A stretch of DNA of 64,000 nt from Thiomicrorhabdus sp963677355 (GCA_963677355.2 CAXXXQ010000002.1:186001-250000); one strand, 5' to 3'; shown: positions 26,847-36,480, numbered from the stretch's first letter. A program made the numbers and translations. Notes: generated from the sequence alone by a model not told the origin.

Positions 26847-27875
26847 ATGAAACATCCTGTCATTAAATCGATTGTGGTTGTAGCGAGCTTAACGACTTTT
26901 AGTGTGATGGCTGCAACACCGCCAACTCCGCAACTGCAAAAATCGGACAAGCCGCTGGTTGATTTGGGGTCTGAAGTGGGGGGTAGTGTACCAGCTAAGC
27001 CTGCACCGGCTTCGACACCATCGGCTCCAGCTAGACATTCCACGCCATCGGCAACTGAACCACAAGTACATGAACCGGCTGTTCAACCTGAACAGGAAGC
27101 TAAGCCATCGGTAAAAACTGCGCATACTGAGATGGCGGCAGAAGGTCATAAGGTTCACTGGGGATATTCAGGGCAAGAGGGCCCGAAATATTGGGGCGAT
27201 CTTTCGGCTGAGAATATTCAATGTAAAATCGGTAAAAATCAGTCGCCAATCGATTTACGTGATAACCATGCGACCAGCACGACCGGTCTGGCTGAGTTGG
27301 AAATTCGTTATCGCGATGTGCCTTTAAAAGTGATCAATAACGGGCATACTCTTCAGGTCAACTATCCGCTGGGCAGTTACATTACTGTCGGCGGGCATCG
27401 TTATGAGTTGATGCAATACCATTTTCATACTCCGAGTGAACACAAAAAAGAGGGGTTCAATTACCCAATGGAAATGCAAGTGGTGCATAAAGACGGTGAT
27501 GGGAATTTGGCAGTAATGGGGATCATTTTCCAAGAAGGGGAGGAGAATGAACATTTGCAGGTACTGCTTGACCATCTACCTAAAGAGATCAATAAACAGG
27601 AAATTTTCCGCGGTGCGGAACTAAATCCGGTGATGTTTATACCCGGTGATACTAAATTCTATAAATATAGCGGTTCTATGACGACGCCACCTTGTTCGGA
27701 AGGCGTTTATTGGATGGTGTTCAAACAGCCGATTGAAGCCTCGGCTGAACAGATTCAGCAAATGAATGAGATCATGGGGGAAAACGCGCGTCCGGTTCAG
27801 GAGATGAATTCGCGTAATCTGCTTAAATCATGGGCTGAGCAAATGCAGGAGCCGCCTTTGTACGAGTTTTACTGA
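26847..27875 (+). CDS. Secreted alpha-class carbonic anhydrase homologue; third zinc ligand is Gln
   Basis: A 342-residue exported protein: signal peptide (about 7-22), a Pro/Ala/Glu-rich linker (about 25-95), then an alpha-carbonic anhydrase domain. Conserved features are HWGY, SPIDL, the shuttle-type His167 (NNGHTL), zinc ligands His192 and His194 (YHFHTPSEH), Glu198 and TTPPCSEGVYW. The third ligand, expected in E-x-H-x-V-H, reads EMQVVH: Gln211 (codon CAA, 27477-27479) replaces His. It should interconvert CO2 and bicarbonate in the periplasm if zinc still binds. Carboxamide replacements at this ligand in human CA II are known to keep some activity, while vertebrate CA-related proteins with such changes lack it. 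Start ATG 26847 has TGGAG upstream; a longer frame begins with TTG. Confidence 0.9.
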   Translation: MKHPVIKSIVVVASLTTFSVMAATPPTPQLQKSDKPLVDLGSEVGGSVPAKPAPASTPSAPARHSTPSATEPQVHEPAVQPEQEAKPSVKTAHTEMAAEGHKVHWGYSGQEGPKYWGDLSAENIQCKIGKNQSPIDLRDNHATSTTGLAELEIRYRDVPLKVINNGHTLQVNYPLGSYITVGGHRYELMQYHFHTPSEHKKEGFNYPMEMQVVHKDGDGNLAVMGIIFQEGEENEHLQVLLDHLPKEINKQEIFRGAELNPVMFIPGDTKFYKYSGSMTTPPCSEGVYWMVFKQPIEASAEQIQQMNEIMGENARPVQEMNSRNLLKSWAEQMQEPPLYEFY

Positions 27876-27920
27876 AAACGGTTTATCAATTTAGAATCGT
27901 TATTCATTTCAATTAGATAG

Positions 27921-27955
27921 AGCCCAGAGGCTATTTATGGCGCTGGGCTTTTTTG
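27921..27955 (+). terminator. Rho-independent terminator after the carbonic anhydrase gene
   Basis: Arms AGCCCAG (27921-27927) and CTGGGCT (27943-27949) are followed by a run of T (27949-27954). The loop is 15 bases. Confidence 0.75.
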
Positions 27956-28090
27956 TCTTCTATAGGTTCTCTTATTGGCAACAGTTTTTTAACTTTATTG
28001 CTCTTTTTTAAACTAATGATCCCGTCGTAAACTATTCTTAAATTCAGAAGCGGTAACCACATTACCGTCAGTAACGAGATAAGGATGACG

Positions 28091-28633
28091 ATGCAGTTCA
28101 CGAATTCGAAGGCCACATACGGCTGGGTATCGATCTTACTTCACTGGTCAATTGCATTGGCGATTCTAGCCCTGTTTGTCTTGGGCGTGTGGATGGTGGA
28201 GTTGGATTATTATTCAGACTGGTATCATCAGGCACCATGGATTCATAAGTCTGCGGGAGTATTGGTGGTACTGGCGATGCTGTTGCGTTTTATTTGGAAT
28301 CAGAGCAACAACAAGCCGCAAGCCTTGGCTAAGGGAGTACAGCATGGAATTGCACGTTTAGTCCATTTCGTTTTATACCTGCTGGTGATTCTGTTAGGTA
28401 TCAGCGGGTATCTGATTTCAACGGCAGAATCGGCCCCCATTTCTGTGTTTGATTGGTTTGAAATTCCGGCATTGATCGAACCGTTTGAAGGTCAGGCGGA
28501 TTTGGCCGGGGAAATCCATGAATGGTTGGCTTACAGCTTGATGGCTTTAGTTGGGTTGCATGCTTTAGCGGCTTTAAAACATCACTTCTGGGATCGGGAT
28601 GCCACTCTGAAAAGAATGCTTTTACCAAATTAG
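28091..28633 (+). CDS. Cytochrome b561 (CybB/YodB family)
   Basis: A 180-residue inner-membrane di-haem b cytochrome with four helices. Likely haem histidines: LHWSIALAIL near residue 17, IHKSAG near 55, ARLVHFVLYLL near 95 and the pair in EIHEWLAYS and VGLHALAALKHHFW near the C-terminus. It moves electrons between quinol and a periplasmic partner. It is followed after 31 bp by a YceI gene, a frequent pairing. Start ATG 28091 has AAGG 6 bases upstream; an ATG at 28085 is an alternative but too near the same site. Confidence 0.88.
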   Translation: MQFTNSKATYGWVSILLHWSIALAILALFVLGVWMVELDYYSDWYHQAPWIHKSAGVLVVLAMLLRFIWNQSNNKPQALAKGVQHGIARLVHFVLYLLVILLGISGYLISTAESAPISVFDWFEIPALIEPFEGQADLAGEIHEWLAYSLMALVGLHALAALKHHFWDRDATLKRMLLPN

Positions 28634-28664
28634 AAAACGTTTCAATTAAATTAGGAGAAACACC

Positions 28665-29252
28665 ATGAAAATGAAAAAAATGCTTGCCCCGTTACTATTA
28701 GGTGCTTCATTAGTAACCTTGTCTGCGTCAGCCTATGCGGCTCCTGTTGAGTATCAGATTGACACCAAAGGCGCGCATGCTTCCGTTAACTTCAAAATCC
28801 AGCATTTGGGTTACAGCTGGTTGACCGGACGTTTCAATGACTTTTCGGGAAGTTATGTCTATGATGCGGAAAACCCGAGCAAGAGTAAAATCAATGTAGT
28901 CATTGATACCGCAAGTGTGAGCTCAAATCATGCGGAACGTGATAAACACTTGCGTAGTGATGATTTCCTGAATGTGAAGAAATATCCACAGGCTACTTTT
29001 GAAAGTACTCAAATCAGCGGTACAAATGAAGCGCTTGAGGTCAAAGGTAACTTTACCTTTAACGGAGTCACCAAGCCATTGGTTATCCAAGCGAAAAAAG
29101 TCGGTGAAGGTAAAGATCCATGGGGTGGTTACCGTAGCGGATTTAGCGGAACAACCCAGTTCAATCTGAATGATTACAATGTCAAAATGGATTTAGGTCC
29201 GGCTTCGGCAACGGTGTTCTTGGAATTGAACATTGAAGGGATTAAAAAATAA
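28665..29252 (+). CDS. YceI-family periplasmic lipid-binding protein
   Basis: A 195-residue protein with a signal peptide (about 7-25, ending SAYA) and a lipocalin-like YceI barrel. Blocks are QIDTKGAHASVNFKIQHLGY, SNHAERDKHLRSDDFLNVKKYP and FNGVTKPLVI. YceI proteins bind polyisoprenoid or amphiphilic molecules in the periplasm. Strong AGGAG lies before the ATG. Second gene of a cytochrome b561-yceI operon; the cytochrome may feed electrons to a YceI-bound quinone-like ligand (inference). Confidence 0.93.
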   Translation: MKMKKMLAPLLLGASLVTLSASAYAAPVEYQIDTKGAHASVNFKIQHLGYSWLTGRFNDFSGSYVYDAENPSKSKINVVIDTASVSSNHAERDKHLRSDDFLNVKKYPQATFESTQISGTNEALEVKGNFTFNGVTKPLVIQAKKVGEGKDPWGGYRSGFSGTTQFNLNDYNVKMDLGPASATVFLELNIEGIKK

Positions 29253-29427
29253 TTGATTGAATAAACGGTTAAACCGTACCCTGACGGGGTTTATTATTGC
29301 GCTATTTTTTTAAATAATAGCATTCAACTTGGTAATCCAGAGTGAATCGGTTTCATCTCTGGATTTTCGTTTTATGATGCCCGAAATTTGCGGGCGGTCA
29401 GCTTCATACAATGTAAAAGGAACTGTT

Positions 29428-29676
29428 TTGAATCCAGATAATCGAGGAAAAATTCCCGCCAAATATCAGCATGTTTTGTTTGCTTTCTTTATGGCTTTTT
29501 TTATGTCATTTCTGATGTCGGGGGTGATCTCGCTTATCAATGTCGGGTTGCCTGAATATTTTTTGATTATCTGGGTCAAAGCGTGGATAACGGCATTTGT
29601 AATTGCTTTTCCAATCGTGATTTTTGTCGCCCCGGTGGTCCGTAAGCTGGTATTCAAATTAATTGTGACGGAGTAA
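29428..29676 (+). CDS. DUF2798-type small membrane protein
   Basis: An 82-residue protein with two membrane helices (about 15-38, FAFFMAFFMSFLMSGVISLI, and 48-70). The KIPAKYQHVLFAFFMA start and the helix pair match the DUF2798 family. Function unknown. A TTG start at 29428, with AAAAGGA 7 bases before it, gives a length usual for the family; the frame open from 29329 would add 33 unlike residues and was rejected. It converges on a thioesterase gene. Confidence 0.72.
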   Translation: MNPDNRGKIPAKYQHVLFAFFMAFFMSFLMSGVISLINVGLPEYFLIIWVKAWITAFVIAFPIVIFVAPVVRKLVFKLIVTE

Positions 29677-29694
29677 AGTTCCCCCCCCATTTTT

Positions 29695-30129
29695 TCAGTC
29701 GTTGTTCGGTTTTTGGTAGGGAGCGATGAACTCGGGTGGAATGCGTCTGGCTTTGTGCTTTACTAAATCGATACAGACATAAGTCGCAGTCGCTTCAAAG
29801 ACGATTTTTTGATCTTGCAAGCGAGTAATTTCAAAGAAACGTTTTCGCAAACAACACCCTTCTTGTTCGCCGATCCAGGTTTTGATCTCCAAGCGGTCTC
29901 CCAAATAACAGCTGGCTTTGTATTGCATGCAGTTTTCGTAAACAGCCATAATACGGTTCAGCTGTTTCTGTATTTTATGAGTGATGCCGACCGATTTGGC
30001 GTGCTTCCAGGCAACTATCTCCATCCAGGTCAAATAATTTTTATTATTCACGTGTCCTAGAAAATCCAATTCATCTTCAGTGACTTGGTGTACATAAGAA
30101 AAAGCGGGGTAGCGGTTTTTAGCGTTCAA
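29695..30129 (-). CDS. Acyl-CoA thioesterase, 4HBT hotdog fold
   Basis: A 144-residue hotdog thioesterase. The sequence DFLGHVNNKNYLTWMEIVAWKHA contains the Asp/Gly-His-Val-Asn-Asn block typical of YbgC/4-hydroxybenzoyl-CoA-thioesterase relatives (long runs are given in part only elsewhere). It hydrolyses an acyl-CoA of unknown chain. Divergent from aroC, with 76 bp between starts, so the two may share a promoter region. A run of eight C lies just beyond its 3' end (29681-29688). Confidence 0.85.
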   Translation of the reverse strand: MNAKNRYPAFSYVHQVTEDELDFLGHVNNKNYLTWMEIVAWKHAKSVGITHKIQKQLNRIMAVYENCMQYKASCYLGDRLEIKTWIGEQEGCCLRKRFFEITRLQDQKIVFEATATYVCIDLVKHKARRIPPEFIAPYQKPNND

Positions 30130-30205
30130 TGTCTTGCGTTCTCGGCTTTGGTTTTTGGTAAAATACGCGGATTAAAAATATTGTAACGAATTTAAGAGCA
30201 GGTTT

Positions 30206-31309
30206 ATGTCTGGTAATACTTTAGGTCAAAATTTTAGAGTCACTACTTTCGGTGAAAGTCATGGTTTGGCGTTGGGTTGTATCGTAGATGGCTGTCCCCC
30301 TGGATTGGAGTTGACCGAAGCGGATATCCAGCAAGAGCTTGACCGCAGAAAACCGGGGACATCCAAACATGCTACCGCACGCCGCGAAGCGGATGAAGTA
30401 CAGATTTTATCCGGGGTTTTCGAAGGTAAAACCACCGGTACGCCGATCGGCATGATTATTCACAATACCGACCAGCGTTCTAAAGATTACTCTAAGGTGG
30501 CGGAAACGTTCCGTCCGGCACATGCTGATTACACCTATACGCAAAAATATGGTTTCCGTGACTATCGCGGTGGCGGCCGCTCATCGGCTCGTGAAACGGC
30601 GATGCGTGTGGCAGCCGGTGCGATTGCCAAAAAATATCTGAAAGAGCGTTTAGGCATCGAGATTAAAGGGTTTCTGTCGCAATTAGGCCCGATCAAAGTC
30701 GAAAACGTCACTTGGCCATTCGATAACAGTAACGAATATTTCTGTCCGGATCCGCAAAAAAGTGAAGAGATTCGCGAATACATGGATAACCTGCTGAAAC
30801 AGAAAGATTCGGTGGGTGCCAGAATCTCTATTGTGGCTAAGAATGTTCCGGTTGGTTTGGGTGAGCCGATTTTTGACCGTCTGGATGCCGATTTGGCGCA
30901 TGCATTAATGAGCATCAATGCGGTTAAAGGTGTCGAGATCGGTGACGGAATGGCAGTGGCCGGACAACGCGGAACCGAACACCGTGATGAGATGACTCCT
31001 GAAGACGGTTTTCTGTCGAATCACGCCGGCGGCATTTTAGGCGGTATCTCTACCGGACAGGACATCGTTGCGCATATTGCGTTGAAACCGACTTCCAGTA
31101 TTATGACTCCGGGGCGCAGCGTTACAACCGGCGGAGAGGCTGTCGAAATGGTCACCAAAGGTCGACACGATCCATGTGTAGGTATCCGTGCCACGCCGAT
31201 TGCCGAGGCGCAAATGGCGATTGTTCTGCTGGATCATTTCATGCGTAACCGGGCACAAAACGGTGATGTGGTGCCGCCAATCATGGATTTGGCTCACGCC
31301 GGTGAATAA
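30206..31309 (+). CDS. aroC: Chorismate synthase
   Basis: A 367-residue enzyme that converts EPSP to chorismate with reduced FMN, the last step of the shikimate pathway. Signatures: FGESHGLALGCIVDGCPPG at the N-terminus, RGGGRSSARETAMRVAAGA near residue 123 and the C-terminal GRHDPCVGIRATPIAEA. Length matches bacterial AroC (about 360). AAGAGCAGG lies upstream of the ATG. A hairpin terminator separates it from the MFS gene. Confidence 0.97.
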   Translation: MSGNTLGQNFRVTTFGESHGLALGCIVDGCPPGLELTEADIQQELDRRKPGTSKHATARREADEVQILSGVFEGKTTGTPIGMIIHNTDQRSKDYSKVAETFRPAHADYTYTQKYGFRDYRGGGRSSARETAMRVAAGAIAKKYLKERLGIEIKGFLSQLGPIKVENVTWPFDNSNEYFCPDPQKSEEIREYMDNLLKQKDSVGARISIVAKNVPVGLGEPIFDRLDADLAHALMSINAVKGVEIGDGMAVAGQRGTEHRDEMTPEDGFLSNHAGGILGGISTGQDIVAHIALKPTSSIMTPGRSVTTGGEAVEMVTKGRHDPCVGIRATPIAEAQMAIVLLDHFMRNRAQNGDVVPPIMDLAHAGE

Positions 31310-31352
31310 GTTCGATTATTTGCTGTGATTGAAGCCTGCAAAGCTTCATAAT

Positions 31353-31390
31353 AAAACGGAGTATGCATAGTAATTGCCTGCTCCGTTTTT
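31353..31390 (+). terminator. Rho-independent terminator after aroC
   Basis: Nine-base arms AAAACGGAG (31353-31361) and CTCCGTTTT (31381-31389) with a 19-base loop, followed by a T-rich stretch. Confidence 0.7.
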
Positions 31391-31427
31391 ATTTTTCAGG
31401 TCAAGAATTTTTCATGAAAATAACCAA

Positions 31428-32576
31428 ATGACACCCTGTAGCTACCAAACCGAGCGCAAGAAGCTCTCGCTGCATTACTTTTTGTATTTTGCCGTTTTAG
31501 GTACGATCCTGCCTTATCTAGGGCTTTACTTTCAGTCATTGAATTTTAGCGCGATTGAAATCGGCCAGTTGCTCGGCATTATGATGTTCACCAAAGTGAT
31601 CGCGCCGAATATCTGGGGCTGGCTGGCGGATCATACCGGCAAGCATATCTTTTGGGTGCGTCTGGCGACAGCGATGACTACGATTGCCGGTATGGGTCTG
31701 CTGGTGTTCGACACCTACTGGCCGCTGTTCTTTACCTTGCTGATTTTTAGTTTTTTCTGGCACGCTTCCTTGCCGCAGTTTGAGTCCTATACCTTTACCT
31801 GTTTAGGTAAAGATAAACACCGTTACGGTGAAATCCGCTTGTGGGGCTCCATCGGCTTTATTGTCGCCGTAGTCGCATTCGGCTGGCAGATTGAGCACTA
31901 TTCAGTCAGTTGGGTGCCGTTAGATCTTTTTCTGTTATTGATCGTTGTCTGGGCCAGCAGCTATTTGGTGCGCGACGGTCAAAAATATCATGCCGACGAG
32001 AGCGACAGTTTTTTCTTACAGATTCTTAAACGCCCCGAGGTAATCGGCTTACTGATTGTCAGTTTTCTGGTGCAGTTATCGCACGGCGTCTATTATGCTT
32101 TTTACAGTATCCAGCTGGCAGGATTGGGTTATGAAAAGACGGTAATCGCCTGGTTGTGGGCATTAGGCGTGATTGCGGAGATCGCGGTGTTTTTCTGGAT
32201 GAGCGGGTTGTTCAGCCGCTATTCAATTCGTAGTTTGATCTTGCTCAGTATTCTGTTAACTATTCTACGCTGGCTGTTGATCGGCTTTATGGCGGACTCC
32301 TTTGCCGTTCTGTTGTTTGCTCAATTGTTACATGCGGCCAGCTTTGGGTTGTTCCATGCCACGGCTATTTATCTAATCGATCATTATTTTACCGGTAAGC
32401 ACCATGGTAAAGGACAAGCGATTTTTGCCGCCTCCAGTCACGGCTTGGGTGGCGCGGTCGGTATGTTTGTCGCCGGTTACACTTGGACGGCCGGAGGCGC
32501 GAATCTGGCTTATGGTATCAGTGCGGCGATGGTCGTCATCGGATTAGTTATTGCATTAAAATGGGTAAAAGAATAA
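31428..32576 (+). CDS. MFS transporter, HcaT/PPP-like (MFS_1_like)
   Basis: A 382-residue inner-membrane protein with about 12 helices and short loops. The N-terminal pattern LSLHYFLYFAVLGTILPYLGLYFQSL, with GQLLG and the loop GWLADHTGKH between helices 2 and 3, matches the 3-phenylpropionate/nucleoside-type MFS group that includes HcaT. Substrate not predictable. Start placed at ATG 31428; the longer frame begins with TTG inside the preceding terminator. Followed by an unrelated AT-rich gene. Confidence 0.85.
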   Translation: MTPCSYQTERKKLSLHYFLYFAVLGTILPYLGLYFQSLNFSAIEIGQLLGIMMFTKVIAPNIWGWLADHTGKHIFWVRLATAMTTIAGMGLLVFDTYWPLFFTLLIFSFFWHASLPQFESYTFTCLGKDKHRYGEIRLWGSIGFIVAVVAFGWQIEHYSVSWVPLDLFLLLIVVWASSYLVRDGQKYHADESDSFFLQILKRPEVIGLLIVSFLVQLSHGVYYAFYSIQLAGLGYEKTVIAWLWALGVIAEIAVFFWMSGLFSRYSIRSLILLSILLTILRWLLIGFMADSFAVLLFAQLLHAASFGLFHATAIYLIDHYFTGKHHGKGQAIFAASSHGLGGAVGMFVAGYTWTAGGANLAYGISAAMVVIGLVIALKWVKE

Positions 32577-32731
32577 CCTAATTACCTGCTTGGAAAAATA
32601 ACAAAACAGACAAGTGAATCTATTGAATCAACGGTTACCTAACTATTAAGTAAGGAGTTAGCTTTCCCTCCTTCATACTATATTGCAAGTTATCTACTTA
32701 GAAAATAAATGAGTTCTACAAGGGGTAAGGT

Positions 32732-35700
32732 TTGAGTGAAGTAAATCAAGATGGTAGTTCTAGCTTAAAGCAGAAGTATACTCCGTTATCTCCTTTACCT
32801 AACGCAGAAAACTCAAAGCATTATGTTGAGGCTCTTGATTATGCGGTCAATGATGATCGTATTTCCAATATTGCAATCACAGGTAGTTATGGTTCTGGTA
32901 AAAGTACGATTATAGAGTCCTACATTACACAGAATCCTAAAAAAGAATGCATCAAGATTTCATTAGCAGAATTTACAGATGATGAACAAAAATCTGATAA
33001 TGAAGTAAGCAAGCAAGAGTTGGAACGAAGCATCCTTCAACAACTTTTCTACCAGCGAGAAGCATCCAATTTTCCAGACTCTAGGTTTGATAGGATTCAA
33101 AAAAGAGATCCTGGAAAGATTGGCGATATAGCAATATTTATTTTGGTTTATTTAGGAATAGTAGCCATTATTTTGACGAAAGGCGGTTTTGAAGCCTTAT
33201 TCACGGTATTACCATTCTTTGATGAAGATAGTTCAAAGCAAGTGCTATTCGGAAAAACGGCAATTTACATAATTTTTGTCTTTATGAGTTATTTTGTTCT
33301 TTTTGGAATACTGAATAAAATCAAATCCATTCGCAATTTGAACCTAAAGCTTGAAACAATTGGCGAGATTGCAATCGATAAGCAAGAGGATGGTTCTATT
33401 CTTAACCTTTACTTTGATGAGATTCGTTACTTTTTCTCACAAAGCAAGGTAGATGTTGTTTTTATTGAAGATTTGGACCGGTTCAAAAAGTTAAATATTG
33501 AACTTTTCACAAAGCTTAGAGAGATAAATCTACTAGTTAATTCATCTCTAAAAGCTTCAGGAAAAGACTTTCACCAAGTTAATTTCGTCTATGCGTTAAA
33601 GGATGATCTTTTTACCGAAGATGGTGAACGCACCAAATTCTTTGATTTTTTGATACCTGTTATTCCCTTTGTGAATTTTTCAAATACAGGTGCCAAACTT
33701 CTTAACGGTCTTAAAGATCATGAAGAGGAGATCGGTAAAGATTTTATCTTTGAATTATCTCCATACATATCTGAAATGCGTTTAGTGCATAACATCATTA
33801 ATGAATTCGAACTTTATCTGCTTAATTTAAGACAGTTTGTGGAAGGGGTAGACGATTTAATCACAAAACAGAAATTATTTGCGTTCATCGTATATAAAAA
33901 TGTATTTCCAGTTGACTTTACAGAGCTCAATTCAGGTAAAGGAAAGGTTTATACCTTGCTCAAGACGAAGCCTAAAATCTTAAAAGAAATTACAACGGAA
34001 TTGAATTCCCATATTGATGAATTTCAGCAAGATACCAATGATTCAAAAAAATTAATTCACAAGTCGTTGGGCGATAATAAGTTGTTACTAGCAGCCAAGC
34101 TGATTGACAAAATTGGAGCAAACTGGAATCAGGTTTATATCGGGAATACACTTCATCAAAGACAGAACACTTCTCTCTTTCAACTTGCTGATGCAATCAT
34201 CAAAACCCCTAAGTTTAAGGTAAATAATTATGGCCCGGATTCTTCATTAGAAGAAGAGGTTCTGGACTATCTTCGGAAAGAAGAATTAATTACTTTTCTT
34301 GATAAGAGTAAGGAAACCCAAATTGAAATATTTAAAATTAGGAAGAAAATTAGGTCTCTTCGAGATAGAACATTAGCTGAACTTCTAGGTGAATACCCAG
34401 AGCATGAAGAACTCTTAAGTGACTGTTTGAAATCGGATTCTGAATCTTCAGAATCAATGATGGCAATTGATAAAAATCAGCTTTTGATTAAGTTAGTGAG
34501 CGGTGGGTACATTGATGATAGTTATCACCATTATTTGACCTATTACCATCCTTCAAGCAAGGTTTCTCTCTCTGATTGGAAATTTATCTTGCATGTTCAA
34601 GCTAAAGCAAATACTGGCGAGTTTCAGGATTATCCAATTCAGAATGTAGAAGAGGTGTTTATTAAACTTCGATCTCAAGACTTTGAGAGTTCAGCAAGCT
34701 GGAACACCGCTTTGGTTGATTATCTCTTACTGTCTAACAGCACCCAGGCTATCCATTCCCTTGTGGTTGGATTTGCAAACGATGAAGCATCTTTGGACTT
34801 CATCAAAAAGTACTTTTACTCAAAACATAACTTTGAATTATTGATGAAGCATCTTTCTGGTTATTGGCCAAAGGTTTGGGATGATTTAACTAAGATACTG
34901 ACTGAACAAGAAAACTCCGAGATGCTTTTAAAGCTCATAGATGATTTAGATTTAAATTCTTGGATAGAGTTGGCTTCACAGAGTGCAATAAAAGATGCTA
35001 TTGAAAAAGATGCTAATTTTGTTGAAACAGTCAGACAAGTCAGAAATGTGGATAGTCTAGAAAATCTATTCAAGACTATTGAGATCAAGTTTTATAACTT
35101 AAACTTGTCCCTTCCGCTTAGCGATAAAGAACAAGATTTCCTAAATATTATCGTTAAGAATGACTTCTATAAAATGAATGATGAGATGCTTAGCCTTATC
35201 ATTTCTCTATATTGCCCTGAAAGAATTGATGAGTATTCCACTCAACAACTTTCTGTTCTGCTAGAAGGCAATTGCGATGTTGTTAGAAGACGTATCAAAG
35301 CTGATTTTAATGAATATCTTGATGGTATTTATTTACAGCTCGATAAGGAACAACAGGACTCTGAAGAGTTTTTACTACGATTGGTACATGACAAAGTAAT
35401 TGAAGATTTGCCATTAAAAGCGAAGTCTCAGATTCTAGAAAAACAAATAACAAGGTTTTCCAAAATAGAAAAAGTTCAGGATCAGGAATTGTGGGCTGAT
35501 ATCTTTGACTTTGGTAGGGTTGAACTAAACTGGGAGAATGTTGTTAGGTATTTTCATTACCGTGAAGACACTATTGATAATGCTCTACTTGCATTGCTGT
35601 CAGAATCGAGTTTTGTCTCGGAGTTATGTTCAAAAAAGATGACTTTAAGAGAATTAGATGGCATGGGTGATGAATTTGAAGGTATTACTAAAAAGCTCTG

Positions 35701-36442
35701 CATAGCATTAACGGATAGTATGGAAATCCCTGACAACCAGTATCGAGAGCTTGTGAAAAACTTATACTTTAGGTGGGCTTCTTACACTCTAAGTAAGCTT
35801 AGAAGAAATAAAGTTCAAATACTTGTAGAAGAAAATAGACTAAGTTTGTCGCAGAGTAACTTAGATGGAATTATTGAATATGATGAAGATCTGGCATTCT
35901 TATTTATTACGTCAGACTTTATTCGCTTTATTAAAGAGCTATCCAAAGGAGAGTTGAAGCTTTTAAATAGTAGCTTCCTTAAAGCAGTATTGATTTCAAG
36001 CGAATTTACAGATATTCAGAAAAATGAGGTTTTATCCGCTATTTCTGAAGAAGTATTATTAGAGTTGGAAATAGATGCTGAACTGTCGAGAGTATTGCTA
36101 AATTTGATAAGAACCGAAAATAAGCAATGGAGTTATGAGTTTTTAGAAGGTTTAGTATCCAGTGATAATTTAACTTTAGATGAAAAATTAGACTTTCTTT
36201 CAATTCAGCTACGATACATAACGAATCATAACTTATTACATGGACTTCTAGTTCACCTAGGAAAGGGATATAAGGAAATATTTACAAAAGGATCAAGTTT
36301 TGTAACAGTTGAAGATACTCCATCTTCTAGACGATTTATTGGGGCGCTGAATCTGCACGGTAAAGGCTGGATTGGTAAAACAAGGTTCAAGGATAGCTTT
36401 CCAAAAGATGTGATTCAAATTTATGTTAAAAAGTGGTCTTAA
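32732..36442 (+). CDS. Large membrane P-loop NTPase, YobI/KAP-like, possible defence or stress protein
   Basis: A 1236-residue protein. Walker A is GSYGSGKST (51-59). Two membrane segments (about 131-149 and 174-194) are inserted inside the ATPase domain, and Walker B VDVVFIEDLDRF follows at 240-251. An insert of paired helices between Walker A and B is the layout of KAP and YobI-type NTPases; the KAP member PifA is known for phage exclusion. The C-terminal 700-plus residues are Leu/Glu/Lys-rich helices without a recognised domain, perhaps a repeat scaffold. The start is TTG with AGGGG upstream. The DNA is much more AT-rich than aroC or gloA, suggesting horizontal gain. It is a single gene with no helper adjacent. 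Confidence 0.8.
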   Translation: MSEVNQDGSSSLKQKYTPLSPLPNAENSKHYVEALDYAVNDDRISNIAITGSYGSGKSTIIESYITQNPKKECIKISLAEFTDDEQKSDNEVSKQELERSILQQLFYQREASNFPDSRFDRIQKRDPGKIGDIAIFILVYLGIVAIILTKGGFEALFTVLPFFDEDSSKQVLFGKTAIYIIFVFMSYFVLFGILNKIKSIRNLNLKLETIGEIAIDKQEDGSILNLYFDEIRYFFSQSKVDVVFIEDLDRFKKLNIELFTKLREINLLVNSSLKASGKDFHQVNFVYALKDDLFTEDGERTKFFDFLIPVIPFVNFSNTGAKLLNGLKDHEEEIGKDFIFELSPYISEMRLVHNIINEFELYLLNLRQFVEGVDDLITKQKLFAFIVYKNVFPVDFTELNSGKGKVYTLLKTKPKILKEITTELNSHIDEFQQDTNDSKKLIHKSLGDNKLLLAAKLIDKIGANWNQVYIGNTLHQRQNTSLFQLADAIIKTPKFKVNNYGPDSSLEEEVLDYLRKEELITFLDKSKETQIEIFKIRKKIRSLRDRTLAELLGEYPEHEELLSDCLKSDSESSESMMAIDKNQLLIKLVSGGYIDDSYHHYLTYYHPSSKVSLSDWKFILHVQAKANTGEFQDYPIQNVEEVFIKLRSQDFESSASWNTALVDYLLLSNSTQAIHSLVVGFANDEASLDFIKKYFYSKHNFELLMKHLSGYWPKVWDDLTKILTEQENSEMLLKLIDDLDLNSWIELASQSAIKDAIEKDANFVETVRQVRNVDSLENLFKTIEIKFYNLNLSLPLSDKEQDFLNIIVKNDFYKMNDEMLSLIISLYCPERIDEYSTQQLSVLLEGNCDVVRRRIKADFNEYLDGIYLQLDKEQQDSEEFLLRLVHDKVIEDLPLKAKSQILEKQITRFSKIEKVQDQELWADIFDFGRVELNWENVVRYFHYREDTIDNALLALLSESSFVSELCSKKMTLRELDGMGDEFEGITKKLCIALTDSMEIPDNQYRELVKNLYFRWASYTLSKLRRNKVQILVEENRLSLSQSNLDGIIEYDEDLAFLFITSDFIRFIKELSKGELKLLNSSFLKAVLISSEFTDIQKNEVLSAISEEVLLELEIDAELSRVLLNLIRTENKQWSYEFLEGLVSSDNLTLDEKLDFLSIQLRYITNHNLLHGLLVHLGKGYKEIFTKGSSFVTVEDTPSSRRFIGALNLHGKGWIGKTRFKDSFPKDVIQIYVKKWS

Positions 36443-36480
36443 TTACTTTTCGTAAGATTATTAAATTATAAGGAGAAAAA

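Noticed and set aside
27931..28116. Open frame of 61 codons on the minus strand
   Set aside because: Overlaps the carbonic anhydrase terminator and the cytochrome b561 start, with no ribosome-binding site.
32652..32673. Short hairpin AAGGAG/CTCCTT before the YobI-like gene
   Set aside because: Only six pairs and no T run; not strong enough to call a terminator or an operator.
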